Shown here piece after piece: positions 17,359 through 25,639 of a DNA stretch of 64,000 nucleotides. This DNA comes from Corynebacterium frankenforstense DSM 45800 (GTDB taxonomy: Bacteria; Actinomycetota; Actinomycetes; Mycobacteriales; Mycobacteriaceae). The position numbers and the translations under genes are program-made. Below the pieces are notes generated by a model that did not search any database, was not told where the DNA came from, and worked only from the letters and a program-made list of their open reading frames with translations. The stretch covers positions 1,922,001 through 1,986,000 of the forward strand of contig NZ_CP009247.1 of NCBI RefSeq assembly GCF_001941485.1, written 5' to 3'. How positions within the stretch are numbered: position 1 is the stretch's first letter; the number at the start of each line of letters is the position of its first letter.

Positions 17359-18045
17359 GTGCAAACCAACTGGCACACCCCCCTGTGGAAGAAACTCCTG
17401 GCCGCCGCGGCGCTGGCCTTCGGCACCTTCACCATCATCGACAGTGTGCACATGCAGTGGCTGCCGAACTTTTTCGTTGGACTCACACTCGTACTGCCCG
17501 GCGCATGGTTCACGATCCACGAGTTGCGGTCCCGGCGCGCCGCCGCAGTCGGAGCCCCGCAGCTGAAACGACACTGGGGACTTGTCACCCTGTCCAGCTT
17601 CGCGCTGTTCGCCGTGGCCGTTGCCCTCGTCCCCGATGATGTAGGCACGGAATACACGGCGGACGAGACTTCGACCTCGCCCTCGGCGACCGCCACTTCG
17701 TCCACCGAAGCCACCACGATCACCACCGAGCCCACCACCTCGGAGGAGTCGGAGACCCCCGAGCCCACGGCCGAGACCGCCGTCGAGGAGCCCACCGACA
17801 ACGTCGTCCGCGCCGGTTTCGCGGACCTCGGCGACGCCGACGCGCCCGATCCCGCCTACGTGGCACCCGAGCCGGCCTACGAACCGCCCGCACCCGCCTA
17901 CGAGGCTCCGGCCCCCGCCGCGGTCGGCGGCTTCGCCAACTGCTCCGAGGCCCGCGCGGCCGGCTACTCCAACATTCTCGCCGGCAGTCCCCAGTACGCG
18001 AGCAAGCTCGACCGCGACGGCGACGGCGTCGCCTGCGAGAGCTAG
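17359..18045 (+). CDS. Membrane-anchored excalibur calcium-binding domain protein
   Basis: A 228-residue protein. Three hydrophobic segments occupy about residues 8-30, 36-55 and 75-95; after them comes a long Ser/Thr/Pro/Glu-rich region (about 95-190) suited to spanning the cell wall, with a repeated PEPAYEPPAPAYEAPAP pattern. The last 38 residues are an excalibur domain with the Ca-binding motif DRDGDGVACE and a paired Cys (NCSEARAAG). Excalibur domains are extracellular and often sit on cell-wall or nuclease proteins; the role here is unknown. The GTG start is supported by AAAGGAAACC just upstream. It is monocistronic, between the tRNA-Asn terminator and a small downstream gene. Confidence 0.85.
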   Translation: MQTNWHTPLWKKLLAAAALAFGTFTIIDSVHMQWLPNFFVGLTLVLPGAWFTIHELRSRRAAAVGAPQLKRHWGLVTLSSFALFAVAVALVPDDVGTEYTADETSTSPSATATSSTEATTITTEPTTSEESETPEPTAETAVEEPTDNVVRAGFADLGDADAPDPAYVAPEPAYEPPAPAYEAPAPAAVGGFANCSEARAAGYSNILAGSPQYASKLDRDGDGVACES

Positions 18046-18048
18046 CGG

Positions 18049-18067
18049 GCCCCGCACCCCGCGGGGC
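18049..18067 (+). terminator. Short GC hairpin after the excalibur gene
   Basis: GCCCCGC (18049-18055) pairs with GCGGGGC (18061-18067) around a 5-nt loop right after the stop codon. No T-run, so termination is only a suggestion. Confidence 0.35.
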
Positions 18068-18128
18068 GCCACCCGTTAGACTTGCGGTCGCACCCCACCG
18101 TCGACCATCAGCGAGGAACCGCCACCAC

Positions 18129-18371
18129 ATGATCCAGTTCGTCATCGGCGCCGCCGCGGGATACGTCTTCGGCACCAAGGCCGGCCGCAAGCGTTTCGAC
18201 CAGATCAAGCGCGGCTACCAGACCGCCGTCAACTCCCCGGTCACCCGCTCCGCCGTCAATTCCGCGCGCAAGGCCATCGCGAACCGGCTCGACCCGAACC
18301 CGCGCATGCGCGAGGTGAAGAACCTCCGCCGCGACGACGGTTCCACCGTCCTCGAACCCGACGAGGACTAG
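18129..18371 (+). CDS. Small YtxH-like protein
   Basis: An 80-residue basic protein starting with a short glycine-rich hydrophobic segment (MIQFVIGAAAGYVFGTKAGR), the pattern of YtxH-type small membrane-associated proteins, followed by an amphipathic, Lys/Arg-rich part and an acidic tail. Function is unknown. TAGACT (18077-18082) is a likely -10, and GAGGAACC precedes the ATG. It converges on dnaG with a 33-bp gap. Confidence 0.75.
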   Translation: MIQFVIGAAAGYVFGTKAGRKRFDQIKRGYQTAVNSPVTRSAVNSARKAIANRLDPNPRMREVKNLRRDDGSTVLEPDED

Positions 18372-18404
18372 GCCCGACCAGCCAGGCCGGCCATCCCCGG
18401 CCCC

Positions 18405-20321
18405 TCACCGGTCGAACGGCCCGGTGGTGCGGAACGCCCGGTCGTTGAGGTCCCGGCGCGCCTGCTCCAGGGCCACCAGGTCCGCGAACATCGAGTTGTA
18501 GGTCACTTCGTCGTCGCTGGGCCGCATCCGCTGCAGCTCCCCCTTCAGCTGCGCGATCTCGTTGCCCACGCGCACCTCCTGCAGCCGCGAGAGCACCGCG
18601 TCCGCGTAGTGGGCCAGCTCCTCCGGGTCGACGTGGATGTCCTCCACCGCCAGCTCGGAGACCAGCGAGCGCCCGCCCAGATCCGTCATCCGGTCGGCCA
18701 CCGCGGCGATCCAGTCCACCCCGGCCGCGCCGTGCTCGCAGCCGCCGGCCTCGCGGACGGCCTCGCGCACCATCTTGTAGGCCGGGTGGCGGAAGGTCTC
18801 CGGGTCCAGCCCGTCGAAGTAGGCGCCCGCCAGCTCCGGGTACTGCAGCGCCAGCTTCAGCGACTCGCGCTCCGGCCACAGCACCGGGTCCCGCGGGTTC
18901 GGCGCCGGGACCTCCGGCACCTGCGGGACGGCCTGCGGCTCCTGGTTCTCGAAGCGGCGCGCGCGGTGCGGCTGCTCCTGCTGCTTGGGGCGGCGCGCTT
19001 CGGCGCGCACCTGGGCGAGCACGTCGTCGGTGTCGGACCAGCCGACCCAGCCGGCCAGCTGCCGGGCGTACTCCGTCTGCAACGCGCGGTCCCGGATGCC
19101 CGCGACCACGGGCACGGTGCGGCGCAGGGCCTGCAGGCGGCCCTCGACGGTGTCCAGCGAGTACTGGGAGAGCAGCGAGCGCACCACGAACTCGAACATG
19201 GGCACCCGGTCCGCGATCAGGTCGCGCACCGCGGAGTTGCCCTTGGCCAGGCGCAGGTCGCACGGGTCCATCCCGTCCGGGGCGACGGCCACGAAGGACT
19301 GCCCGGTGAACTTCTGGTCGCCGGCGAAGGCGCGCATCGCGGCCTTCTGGCCGGCCTCGTCGCCGTCGAAGGTGTAGATCAGCTCGCCGCGGAAGTAGCT
19401 GTCATCCAGCATCAGCCGGCGCAGGATGCGCAGGTGCTCCTCGCCGAAGGCGGTGCCGCAGGCGGCCACGGCCGTGTTCACCCCGGCGGCGTGCATGGCC
19501 ATCACGTCCGTGTAGCCCTCCACCACCACCGCCTGGTGGCCCGCGGCGATGGACTTCTTGGCCTGGTCCAGCCCGAAGAGCACCTTCGACTTGTCGTAGA
19601 GCAGCGTGTTCTGGGTGTTCATGTACTTGCCCATGCGGTCGTCGTCGAAGAGCTTGCGCGCCCCGAATCCGATGACGTCGCCGGACATGTTCTTGATCGG
19701 CCACAGCAGCCGGCGCGAGAACGCGTCGATCGGCCCGCGCCGGCCCATCTTGGACAGCCCCGCCGCCTCGAGCGTCTTGTAGTCGAAGCCGCGGCGCAGC
19801 AGTTCCTTGGTCAGCGTGTCCCAGCCGCCCGGCGCGTAGCCGCACTCGAAGCCGTAGATGTGCTCGCGCGAGAAGCCTCGGCCCAGCAGGAACTCCCGGC
19901 CCGGCGCGGCCTCCGGGGTCTCCAGGCGCTCCCGGTAGAACTGGTGGGCCGCCTTGTTCGCGGCGATGAGGCGCTGGCGGGTGCCCGGCTCCTCGCGGCG
20001 GCCGGGCGAGCCGCCCTCGTAGTTGATCTGGTAGCCGATCTTCTCCGCGCACACCTCGACCGCCTCGGGGAAGGTCAGGTGCTCCATCTCCATCAGGAAG
20101 GAGAAGACGTCACCGCCCTTGCCCGTGGAGAAGCAGTGGTAGTAGCCGCGGTTGGGGCGCACGTGGAAGGACGGGGTGCGCTCGTCCTTGAAGGGGCTCA
20201 GTCCCTTCAGCGAGTCCGTTCCCCCCGGCTTGAGCTGCACGTACTCCCCCACGATCTCCTCGATGGGGGTACGCTCCCGGATCGCCTGGATGTCGCGCTC
20301 CGGTATCCGTCCCTTACCCAT
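18405..20321 (-). CDS. dnaG: DNA primase
   Basis: Makes RNA primers at the replication fork, working with DnaB helicase. The 638-residue protein has an N-terminal region GGTDSLKGLSPFKDERTPSFHV with CFSTGKGGDVFSF, but the usual CHC2 zinc ligand pattern appears reduced: where E. coli has C-P-F-H, this protein has S-P-F-K. The Toprim domain follows with VVVEGYTDVMAMH (Glu motif) and IYTFDGDEAGQKAA (DxD), and a C-terminal DnaB-binding helical domain. The ATG at 20321 begins the family's MGKGRIPERDI; TATCCT (minus strand, 20330-20335) lies 8 nt before it, so it may be leaderless. It is divergent from the RNase gene. Confidence 0.96.
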   Translation of the reverse strand: MGKGRIPERDIQAIRERTPIEEIVGEYVQLKPGGTDSLKGLSPFKDERTPSFHVRPNRGYYHCFSTGKGGDVFSFLMEMEHLTFPEAVEVCAEKIGYQINYEGGSPGRREEPGTRQRLIAANKAAHQFYRERLETPEAAPGREFLLGRGFSREHIYGFECGYAPGGWDTLTKELLRRGFDYKTLEAAGLSKMGRRGPIDAFSRRLLWPIKNMSGDVIGFGARKLFDDDRMGKYMNTQNTLLYDKSKVLFGLDQAKKSIAAGHQAVVVEGYTDVMAMHAAGVNTAVAACGTAFGEEHLRILRRLMLDDSYFRGELIYTFDGDEAGQKAAMRAFAGDQKFTGQSFVAVAPDGMDPCDLRLAKGNSAVRDLIADRVPMFEFVVRSLLSQYSLDTVEGRLQALRRTVPVVAGIRDRALQTEYARQLAGWVGWSDTDDVLAQVRAEARRPKQQEQPHRARRFENQEPQAVPQVPEVPAPNPRDPVLWPERESLKLALQYPELAGAYFDGLDPETFRHPAYKMVREAVREAGGCEHGAAGVDWIAAVADRMTDLGGRSLVSELAVEDIHVDPEELAHYADAVLSRLQEVRVGNEIAQLKGELQRMRPSDDEVTYNSMFADLVALEQARRDLNDRAFRTTGPFDR

Positions 20322-20406
20322 GGCACCCGAGGATACCCGGGCGCGCGCCCGCCCGGTGCGCGGGCCGGATGCCGGAACCGCGGGGTGCGTGTGTAAAGAT
20401 ATCGCC

Positions 20407-20895
20407 ATGTCTCGACGTTCCTCGACCGGCTGGCTGGCCGGTGCCGCCGGCCTCGCCGTCGCCGTCGCGGCCGCCTGGTTCGGCATCGACCTGGGCTCCG
20501 GCGACGGCGCACAGCCCGCCTCCACCACCGCCGCCGGCCACGGCGGCGGCGCAGCCACGGCGACTCCGCGCGCCACGGGGACCGACGGGACGTCGGCAAT
20601 GGAGACCTGCCCCCTGGACACCCTGCCGGACGAGGCCGCGGACACCGTCGCCGACGTGCGCGCCGGCGGCCCGTTCGAGCACCCGGACAACGACGGCACG
20701 CGCTTCGGCAACTACGAGGGGCGACTTCCGGATCAGGACCGCGACCACTACCGTGAGTACACCGTGGACACGCCGGGGCTCGACCACCGGGGCGCGCGCC
20801 GGATCGTCACCGGCGGCGACCCCGCCGAGGACCCGGAGACCTGGTACTACACCGCCGACCACTACGAATCCTTCTGCGAGATCCCGGACGCCTGA
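20407..20895 (+). CDS. Secreted guanyl-specific ribonuclease (barnase / RNase Sa family)
   Basis: A 162-residue exported RNase. Arg-Arg plus a hydrophobic stretch (residues about 9-27) form a signal peptide or anchor, followed by a Gly/Ala/Thr-rich spacer; the catalytic domain covers about residues 65-160. Motifs match RNase Sa: LPDEAADTV, GGPF, FGNYEGRLP, then HYREYTV (catalytic Glu), HRGARRIV (catalytic Arg) and WYYTADHYESF (catalytic His). It cuts RNA after guanosine outside the cell. The ATG at 20407 follows TAAAGA (20394-20399) by 7 nt. A barstar-like gene starts 7 bp after the stop, forming an enzyme/inhibitor pair. It is divergent from dnaG. Confidence 0.92.
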   Translation: MSRRSSTGWLAGAAGLAVAVAAAWFGIDLGSGDGAQPASTTAAGHGGGAATATPRATGTDGTSAMETCPLDTLPDEAADTVADVRAGGPFEHPDNDGTRFGNYEGRLPDQDRDHYREYTVDTPGLDHRGARRIVTGGDPAEDPETWYYTADHYESFCEIPDA

Positions 20896-20902
20896 ACCTG
20901 CC

Positions 20903-21166
20903 ATGACCCAGACCCACACCCGCTTCATGCGTAACCCGATCATCATCACCACGCCCGTGCGCGAGCCGCGCGACCTCTACGACGCGCTGGCACGCGCGAC
21001 CTACCGCGCCGGCCGGCCCGCGCCGCGCAACCTCGACGGGATGGCGGACCTGATCAAGGAGTTCGGCGTCTCGCGGGTGCTGTGCGCCCACTGGCGGCTG
21101 CCCGACTCCGACGACGCCCGCGTGCGCGCCGTCCTCGCCGACCTCGGCGTCGAGCTGCAGCTCTAG
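20903..21166 (+). CDS. Barstar-like ribonuclease inhibitor
   Basis: An 87-residue cytosolic protein of the barstar family. It has the usual layout: a beta strand (NPIIITTPV), a helix (PRDLYDALARATYRA), PRNLDGMADLIKEF, the barstar core helix-turn where the inhibitory acidic residues lie, a Trp-containing strand (VLCAHWRLP), and a last helix and strand. It starts 7 bp after the RNase stop and is surely co-transcribed, so it should protect the cell from unexported RNase. Its TAG stop shares the palindrome CTAG with the stop of the convergent dgt gene (21163-21166). The size is typical of the family. Confidence 0.87.
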   Translation: MTQTHTRFMRNPIIITTPVREPRDLYDALARATYRAGRPAPRNLDGMADLIKEFGVSRVLCAHWRLPDSDDARVRAVLADLGVELQL

Positions 21167-22440
21167 CCCATGAACACGGAGAGGTCCGCGGTCTCGCGGG
21201 CCATGCGCTCCAGCCGCGACTCCGTCAGCGAGGCGATCTGGTCGACGACCACGCGCTGGCGGCCGGCCTCCGAGTCGGCCTGGCGCCACCAGTCGGCGAA
21301 CATCGGGTCCAGCGCACCCGGCGCGCCCGCGCTCAGGTAGTCGAAGACGCGGAAGATGCGCTCGCGCTGCCGGTCCTGGCGCGCGATGTGGGAGTGCTGG
21401 TCCATCACGTAGAGCACGGCGATCGTCTTGAGCAGCGTGACCTCCGCGCGCGCCTGCGCGGGCACGACGAGCCGGCCGTGGTGGCGGCCCAGCTTCCCGG
21501 CCTCCGCGGCCGCCTCGTCGAGGCTGGCCTGCACCGTGGCGCCGACGTAGCGGCCCACCAGCTCGCTGGTCATCTTCTTCAGGCGCGCGAAGGAGCGCAG
21601 GTTGCCGGTGAACTCGGCGGCGTCGTTGACCACGTCGAGCTGGCGCAGGTGGTCCGCGGCGGCGACGAGTTCCTCGGGGTCGCCGCCGAAGGCCCGCGCG
21701 CCGGCCTCGGCCAGCTCCGCGAGCTCGACGAGGTCCCAGAGCACCGCCAGTGAGATGCGCCCGGAGACGATGCCGTCCTCGACGTCGTGGACGGAGTAGG
21801 CGATGTCGTCGGCCCAGTCCATCGCCTGCGCCTCGAGCGACTTGTCCGTGCCCGGGTTGCCCTCCCGGATCCAGGCCAGGATCGCGGCGTCCTCGTCGTA
21901 GCAGCCGTACTTGCGGCGGTGGCTGCCGTCGGCTGCGGTGCGGGTGTAGGGGTACTTGCACGCGGCGTCGAGGGCGGCGCGGGTGAGGTTGAGCCCGTAG
22001 CTGGTCTCCCCGTCGACCGCCTTGGGCTCGAGCCGGGTGAGGATGCGCAGCGTCTGTGCGTTGCCCTCGAAGCCGCCGCAGTCCGCGGCGACCTCGTCGA
22101 GGGCGCGCTCGCCGTTGTGGCCGTAGGGCGGGTGCCCGATGTCGTGGGTCAGCCCCGCCAGCTCCGAGAGGTCCGGGTCCATGCCCAGCCCGGAGCCGAT
22201 GCCGCGGGCGATCTGGGCGACCTCGAGCGAGTGCGTCAGACGCGTGCGCGGGGTGTCGCCGTCGCGGGGGCCGACGACCTGGGTCTTGTCGGCCAGCCGG
22301 CGCAGCGCGGCGGAGTGCAGCACGCGCGCGCGGTCGCGGGAGAAGGCGCTGCGGTGGTCGGTCTCGGTCGCGGCGATCCGGCTGCCCTTCGGCCCCTCGG
22401 CCAGGCGACGTTCGGTGTCGGCGGACGAGTAGGTGTACAC
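21163..22440 (-). CDS. dgt: Deoxyguanosinetriphosphate triphosphohydrolase-like protein (HD domain)
   Basis: A 425-residue HD-domain hydrolase that splits dNTPs into nucleoside and triphosphate, limiting dNTP pools. The metal site is RTRLTHSLEVAQIARG (first His) and LTHDIGHPPYGHNGE (HD pair, about residues 108-122); AMDWADDIAYSVHDVEDG carries the last Asp. The N-terminal SAFSRDRARVLHSAALRRLADKTQV is the family signature. It starts with GTG at 22440; TAGTAT (minus strand, 22448-22453) lies 7 nt before, suggesting a leaderless transcript, divergent from the TPM gene. Its stop overlaps that of the barstar gene. Confidence 0.95.
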   Translation of the reverse strand: MYTYSSADTERRLAEGPKGSRIAATETDHRSAFSRDRARVLHSAALRRLADKTQVVGPRDGDTPRTRLTHSLEVAQIARGIGSGLGMDPDLSELAGLTHDIGHPPYGHNGERALDEVAADCGGFEGNAQTLRILTRLEPKAVDGETSYGLNLTRAALDAACKYPYTRTAADGSHRRKYGCYDEDAAILAWIREGNPGTDKSLEAQAMDWADDIAYSVHDVEDGIVSGRISLAVLWDLVELAELAEAGARAFGGDPEELVAAADHLRQLDVVNDAAEFTGNLRSFARLKKMTSELVGRYVGATVQASLDEAAAEAGKLGRHHGRLVVPAQARAEVTLLKTIAVLYVMDQHSHIARQDRQRERIFRVFDYLSAGAPGALDPMFADWWRQADSEAGRQRVVVDQIASLTESRLERMARETADLSVFMG

Positions 22441-22517
22441 GCAGGCGATACTAACCGCCGGCGGTGCGGAAATGGCTGCGACGTGCCGGTTTCACCGCCT
22501 CCACTATTGTTGGCCCC

Positions 22518-24539
22518 ATGACGAAACCGCGCGTGATCCTCGCCGCCCTCGGCGCCGCCGCCCTTGTCCCGCTTGCCGACGTCGCGCTGCTCCCCGTCGC
22601 GTTCGCCGCGACCGATGCGTCGGTCGCCGTCTCCCAGGGGCCGCAGTCCTACAGCCAGAGCGTGGTCGACGAGGCCGGGGTGCTCAGCGACGACGAGGTC
22701 GCCGACCTGAACAAGCAGGTCGCCCAGTACCAGGTGGACCACCAGCGCTCGCTGATGGTCGTCTTCGTGCCGGACTTCGGTGGGCTGGGCCCCGAGGAGT
22801 ACGCCCGCGACACCGTCCAGGCCAACGGCGGCAACAACCTGGCGGTCATGGTGGTCGCCCCGGAGCTGCGCCAGTACTTCGTGCAGGGCGGGGTGGACTG
22901 GACGCAGTCCGAGATCGACGACCTGGACAAGGCCGTGCGCCCCCACCTCTCCGACGGCGACTGGAACGGCGCCGCGCAGGCCTTCATCGACGCGGCGGTC
23001 AGCTCCGGGCAGATCTCCGGCGAGTCCGTCGCCTGGCTGGGCGGCGCCGCCGTGGCCGCCGCGGGCGCCGGCGGCGGCTTGTGGGCCTGGTCGCGGCGCA
23101 AGCGCACCCGCGACGAGGCGGACCGCCTCGAGAGCGCCCGGCGCATCGACCCGACCGACACCGGCTCGCTGGCCCGCCTGCCGCTGGAGACGCTCGAGCA
23201 GCTGGCCCACGAGGCCGTCGTGGCCACCGACGAGTCGCTGCGGCGCGCCGAGGAGGAGCTGCGCCTGGCCCGCGCCGAGTTCGGCGAGCAGCGCGCCCGG
23301 CCCTTCGCCGAGGCCGCCGCGCACGCCCGGCGGGCGATGGACTCCGCCTACGCCACCCAGGACCGCCTCGGGGCGGCCGCGGGCTCGGACGCCGAGCGCC
23401 GCCAGCTCCTGGCCGGGGTGGTCGCGGACTGCTCCACGGCGCAGGACGCCCTCGACGCGCAGGCGAAGGACTTCGCGGACAACCGTGAGATGCTGCTGAC
23501 CGCCGAGAACCACATCGCGGAGCTGACCCGGCGCACCGTCGACGTACGCGCCCGCATCCCGGAGGCCCGTAGCCGCCTCGAGGCGCTGCGGCAGAACCAC
23601 TCCGAGGAGGCGCTCAGCTCGGTCGCCGACAACCCGGAGCTGGCCGAGGCCGGCGTGGACGAGGCCGAGAAGCGCCTCGACCAGGCCCGCGAGCTGGCCG
23701 ACCGGCCCGCCGGCCGGCAGGGCGGCGCCGTGGCCGCGATGCGCGACTCCGAGCACGCCGTGGAGGTCGCCGAGCGGATGCTCGACGCCGTCGAGCACGC
23801 CGAGGACAACCTGGCCACCGCGCGCACCCAGCTGCCGGCCCTCTACGACGAGATCGACGGCGAGATCGCCCAGGCCCGCGAGCTGGCCGCCCGCGGCCGG
23901 GCCAGTGGCGCTCCGGGCGACTGGGACGGCCTCGAGGCGCTGGCCGGGGAGGCCGACTCGGCGCTGGCGGCCGGGCGCGAGCGCGGGCAGGCCGATCCCC
24001 TGGGGGCCTTCACCGACCTGACCGAGCTCGACGGGCGCCTCGACGACGCCCTCGAGCGCGCCGGCGAGGCCACCGCCGGGCACGAGCGGCTGCTGCGCGT
24101 CTACCGCCAGCAGCTCGACGCCGCGCGGGCCGCGGTGCAGTCGGCCGACGACCTGATCGCCTCGCGCGGGCCGATCGTGGGCTCCAGGGCCCGCGGCGAG
24201 CTGGCCGGGGCCGCCCAGCTGCTGCAGCGCGCCGAGGCCGCGGGCGAGCCGCGCCAGGGCGCAGACCTGGCCGGGCAGGCCGCCCGGCGCGCCCAGCAGG
24301 CCGCCCGACTGGCCAAGAACGACTACGACGACTACCAGCGTCGCCAGCGGCGCAACCAGTCCGGCGGCTCCGGCGGGGCCTTTTTGGCGGGCATGCTCGT
24401 CAACGGGATCCTCTCCTCCGGCGGCCGCGGCGGGTTCGGCGGCGGCTTCGGCGGCCGCGGCGGCTTCGGGGGCGGTGGCTTCGGCGGCGGGGGCGGCGGT
24501 TTCGGCGGCTTCGGCGGTGGCGCCGGCGGGCGCTTCTAG
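22518..24539 (+). CDS. TPM-domain membrane protein with coiled coil and glycine-rich tail
   Basis: A 673-residue exported membrane protein. A signal sequence ends around residue 31 (LLPVAFAATDA). Residues about 45-165 form a TPM (TLP18.3/Psb32/MOLO-1) domain with VVDEAGVLSDDEVADLN. A hydrophobic segment near residue 175 (GGAAVAAAGAGGGLWAW) anchors it; then follow about 430 residues of charged heptad-like coiled coil in the cytosol, and a C-terminal tail of Gly/Phe/Arg repeats (residues about 630-673). Function is unknown in actinobacteria; TPM domains have been linked to membrane-protein repair. TATTGT (22505-22510) precedes the ATG by 7 nt, so it is likely leaderless and shares its divergent control region with dgt. 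Confidence 0.88.
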   Translation: MTKPRVILAALGAAALVPLADVALLPVAFAATDASVAVSQGPQSYSQSVVDEAGVLSDDEVADLNKQVAQYQVDHQRSLMVVFVPDFGGLGPEEYARDTVQANGGNNLAVMVVAPELRQYFVQGGVDWTQSEIDDLDKAVRPHLSDGDWNGAAQAFIDAAVSSGQISGESVAWLGGAAVAAAGAGGGLWAWSRRKRTRDEADRLESARRIDPTDTGSLARLPLETLEQLAHEAVVATDESLRRAEEELRLARAEFGEQRARPFAEAAAHARRAMDSAYATQDRLGAAAGSDAERRQLLAGVVADCSTAQDALDAQAKDFADNREMLLTAENHIAELTRRTVDVRARIPEARSRLEALRQNHSEEALSSVADNPELAEAGVDEAEKRLDQARELADRPAGRQGGAVAAMRDSEHAVEVAERMLDAVEHAEDNLATARTQLPALYDEIDGEIAQARELAARGRASGAPGDWDGLEALAGEADSALAAGRERGQADPLGAFTDLTELDGRLDDALERAGEATAGHERLLRVYRQQLDAARAAVQSADDLIASRGPIVGSRARGELAGAAQLLQRAEAAGEPRQGADLAGQAARRAQQAARLAKNDYDDYQRRQRRNQSGGSGGAFLAGMLVNGILSSGGRGGFGGGFGGRGGFGGGGFGGGGGGFGGFGGGAGGRF

Positions 24540-24578
24540 GCCTGTCCCCTGGTCCGCCGGACGGTTCCGGGCGGTCCG

Positions 24579-25052
24579 CTAGGTGCGCGTCTTGCGCACC
24601 GGGGAGTCGACCATCACGCACGCCCACGACAGGAACACCGCGTCGGCGGCGGGCATGGGCGACATCTCCTCGGGGTCGTCGACGATCTCGACGGCGCCCG
24701 AGATGCGCGGGCGCACCAGCGCCACGGGGCCGGAGGCTGCCCGGATGGCGCGCTCCTTGCGCCACAGCGAGGTGCGGTCCATCTCGTAGCGCCGCCCCTC
24801 GCACGAGCCGTGCAGGTGCTGGACGGTCAGCCCCTTCTGGGCGGCGGTGTAGACCGCGCCGCCGGCCGTGGTGGCCCGCAGGCGGAAGCGCCCGCCCGGG
24901 CTGTACTCGAGGAGCATGCGCTCCCCGGCGTGGAAGAGGACGTCGGAGCGCACGGAGGCGACCTGGTGGCCGAGGCCGTCGAAGAGCTCGTTGCCCCGCC
25001 ACACCCAGGTGCCCGTGTCGGCCCCGCCGAACAGCCCCGTCGCCTCCGTCAT
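24579..25052 (-). CDS. Hypothetical protein, possibly tubby/LURP-like beta fold
   Basis: A 157-residue protein I do not recognise. It has no signal peptide or transmembrane helix. Alternating hydrophobic strands (VASVRSDVLFHAGERMLLEY, then GRFRLRATTAGGAVYTA) and one central helix-like segment suggest a beta-rich fold like the LURP-one/tubby type, which the upstream gene's product also resembles in strand pattern; this is inference only. It is the last gene of a glyS-led series, starting 10 bp after the preceding stop. Confidence 0.6.
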   Translation of the reverse strand: MTEATGLFGGADTGTWVWRGNELFDGLGHQVASVRSDVLFHAGERMLLEYSPGGRFRLRATTAGGAVYTAAQKGLTVQHLHGSCEGRRYEMDRTSLWRKERAIRAASGPVALVRPRISGAVEIVDDPEEMSPMPAADAVFLSWACVMVDSPVRKTRT

Positions 25053-25062
25053 GGCGTCGACC

Positions 25063-25614
25063 CTAGATCAGGAAGGTCAGCACGGCCAGGATGGTGGCCG
25101 CCACCAGGGTCACGATGACCATCCCGGAGGTCCGCGAGAGCTTCGCCTCCAGGATCGTGCGGGTGAAGAAGCTCAGCGCGACGACCTCGTCACGGGTCAG
25201 CGCGTCGATGGCGGCGCGGGCCTTCTCGGGCTCCCCCTCGTCGGCGGAGAACTCGAGGATGCTGCGTCGCACCCCGTTGTTCGTGCCGGAGAACTGCGCG
25301 ATCTTCACGCCCTCCGGGTCGAGGACGACCCAGTTGGAGCTGTTCTCGTTGACCAGGGTGAGCTTCTTGCCGGCGAGGTCCACGGCGACCTGCTTCTTCG
25401 GGCCGGCGGCACCGTCGGCGCGGAACTCGCGGCCGTCGCCGGTGCGCACCAGCACGCCCTTGGCCCCGTCGGCCTTGAGCTGCCAGGTCTCGCCGCCGAC
25501 CTCGGCCTTCTCCACGCCGAAGCTGCCCAGCTCCTCCGGGCCCTTGCCCACGAGCAGCACGGCGTTCTCACCGGCGTGGCGCGGTCCCCACGAGGTGTAG
25601 TGGATGTCAGTCAC
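25063..25614 (-). CDS. Conserved hypothetical protein with C-terminal membrane anchor
   Basis: A 183-residue protein of unknown function. Residues 1-155 look soluble and beta-rich (WQLKADGAKGVLVRTGDG, VAVDLAGKKLTLVNEN, WVVLDPEG), followed by a helix with DALTRDEVVALSFFTRTIL and a single C-terminal transmembrane helix (about residues 163-182, VIVTLVAATILAVLTF), i.e. a tail-anchored topology. The GTG start at 25614 is chosen because GGGAGGAGA lies 6-7 nt upstream. It starts 25 bp after the glyS stop and lies 10 bp before the next gene, so it probably shares the glyS transcript. Confidence 0.7.
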   Translation of the reverse strand: MTDIHYTSWGPRHAGENAVLLVGKGPEELGSFGVEKAEVGGETWQLKADGAKGVLVRTGDGREFRADGAAGPKKQVAVDLAGKKLTLVNENSSNWVVLDPEGVKIAQFSGTNNGVRRSILEFSADEGEPEKARAAIDALTRDEVVALSFFTRTILEAKLSRTSGMVIVTLVAATILAVLTFLI

Positions 25615-25639
25615 ACAAATCTCCTCCCTAGTCTGCGGG

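Noticed and set aside
20369..20902. Longer barstar protein fused to an upstream open frame
   Set aside because: That part is out of frame with the RNase and is Pro/Arg/Thr-rich shadow sequence; the barstar starts at 20903.
24415..24539. Glycine-rich repeat as a separate DNA repeat or PE/PGRS-type element
   Set aside because: The repeats are in frame with the TPM protein and form its C-terminal tail.
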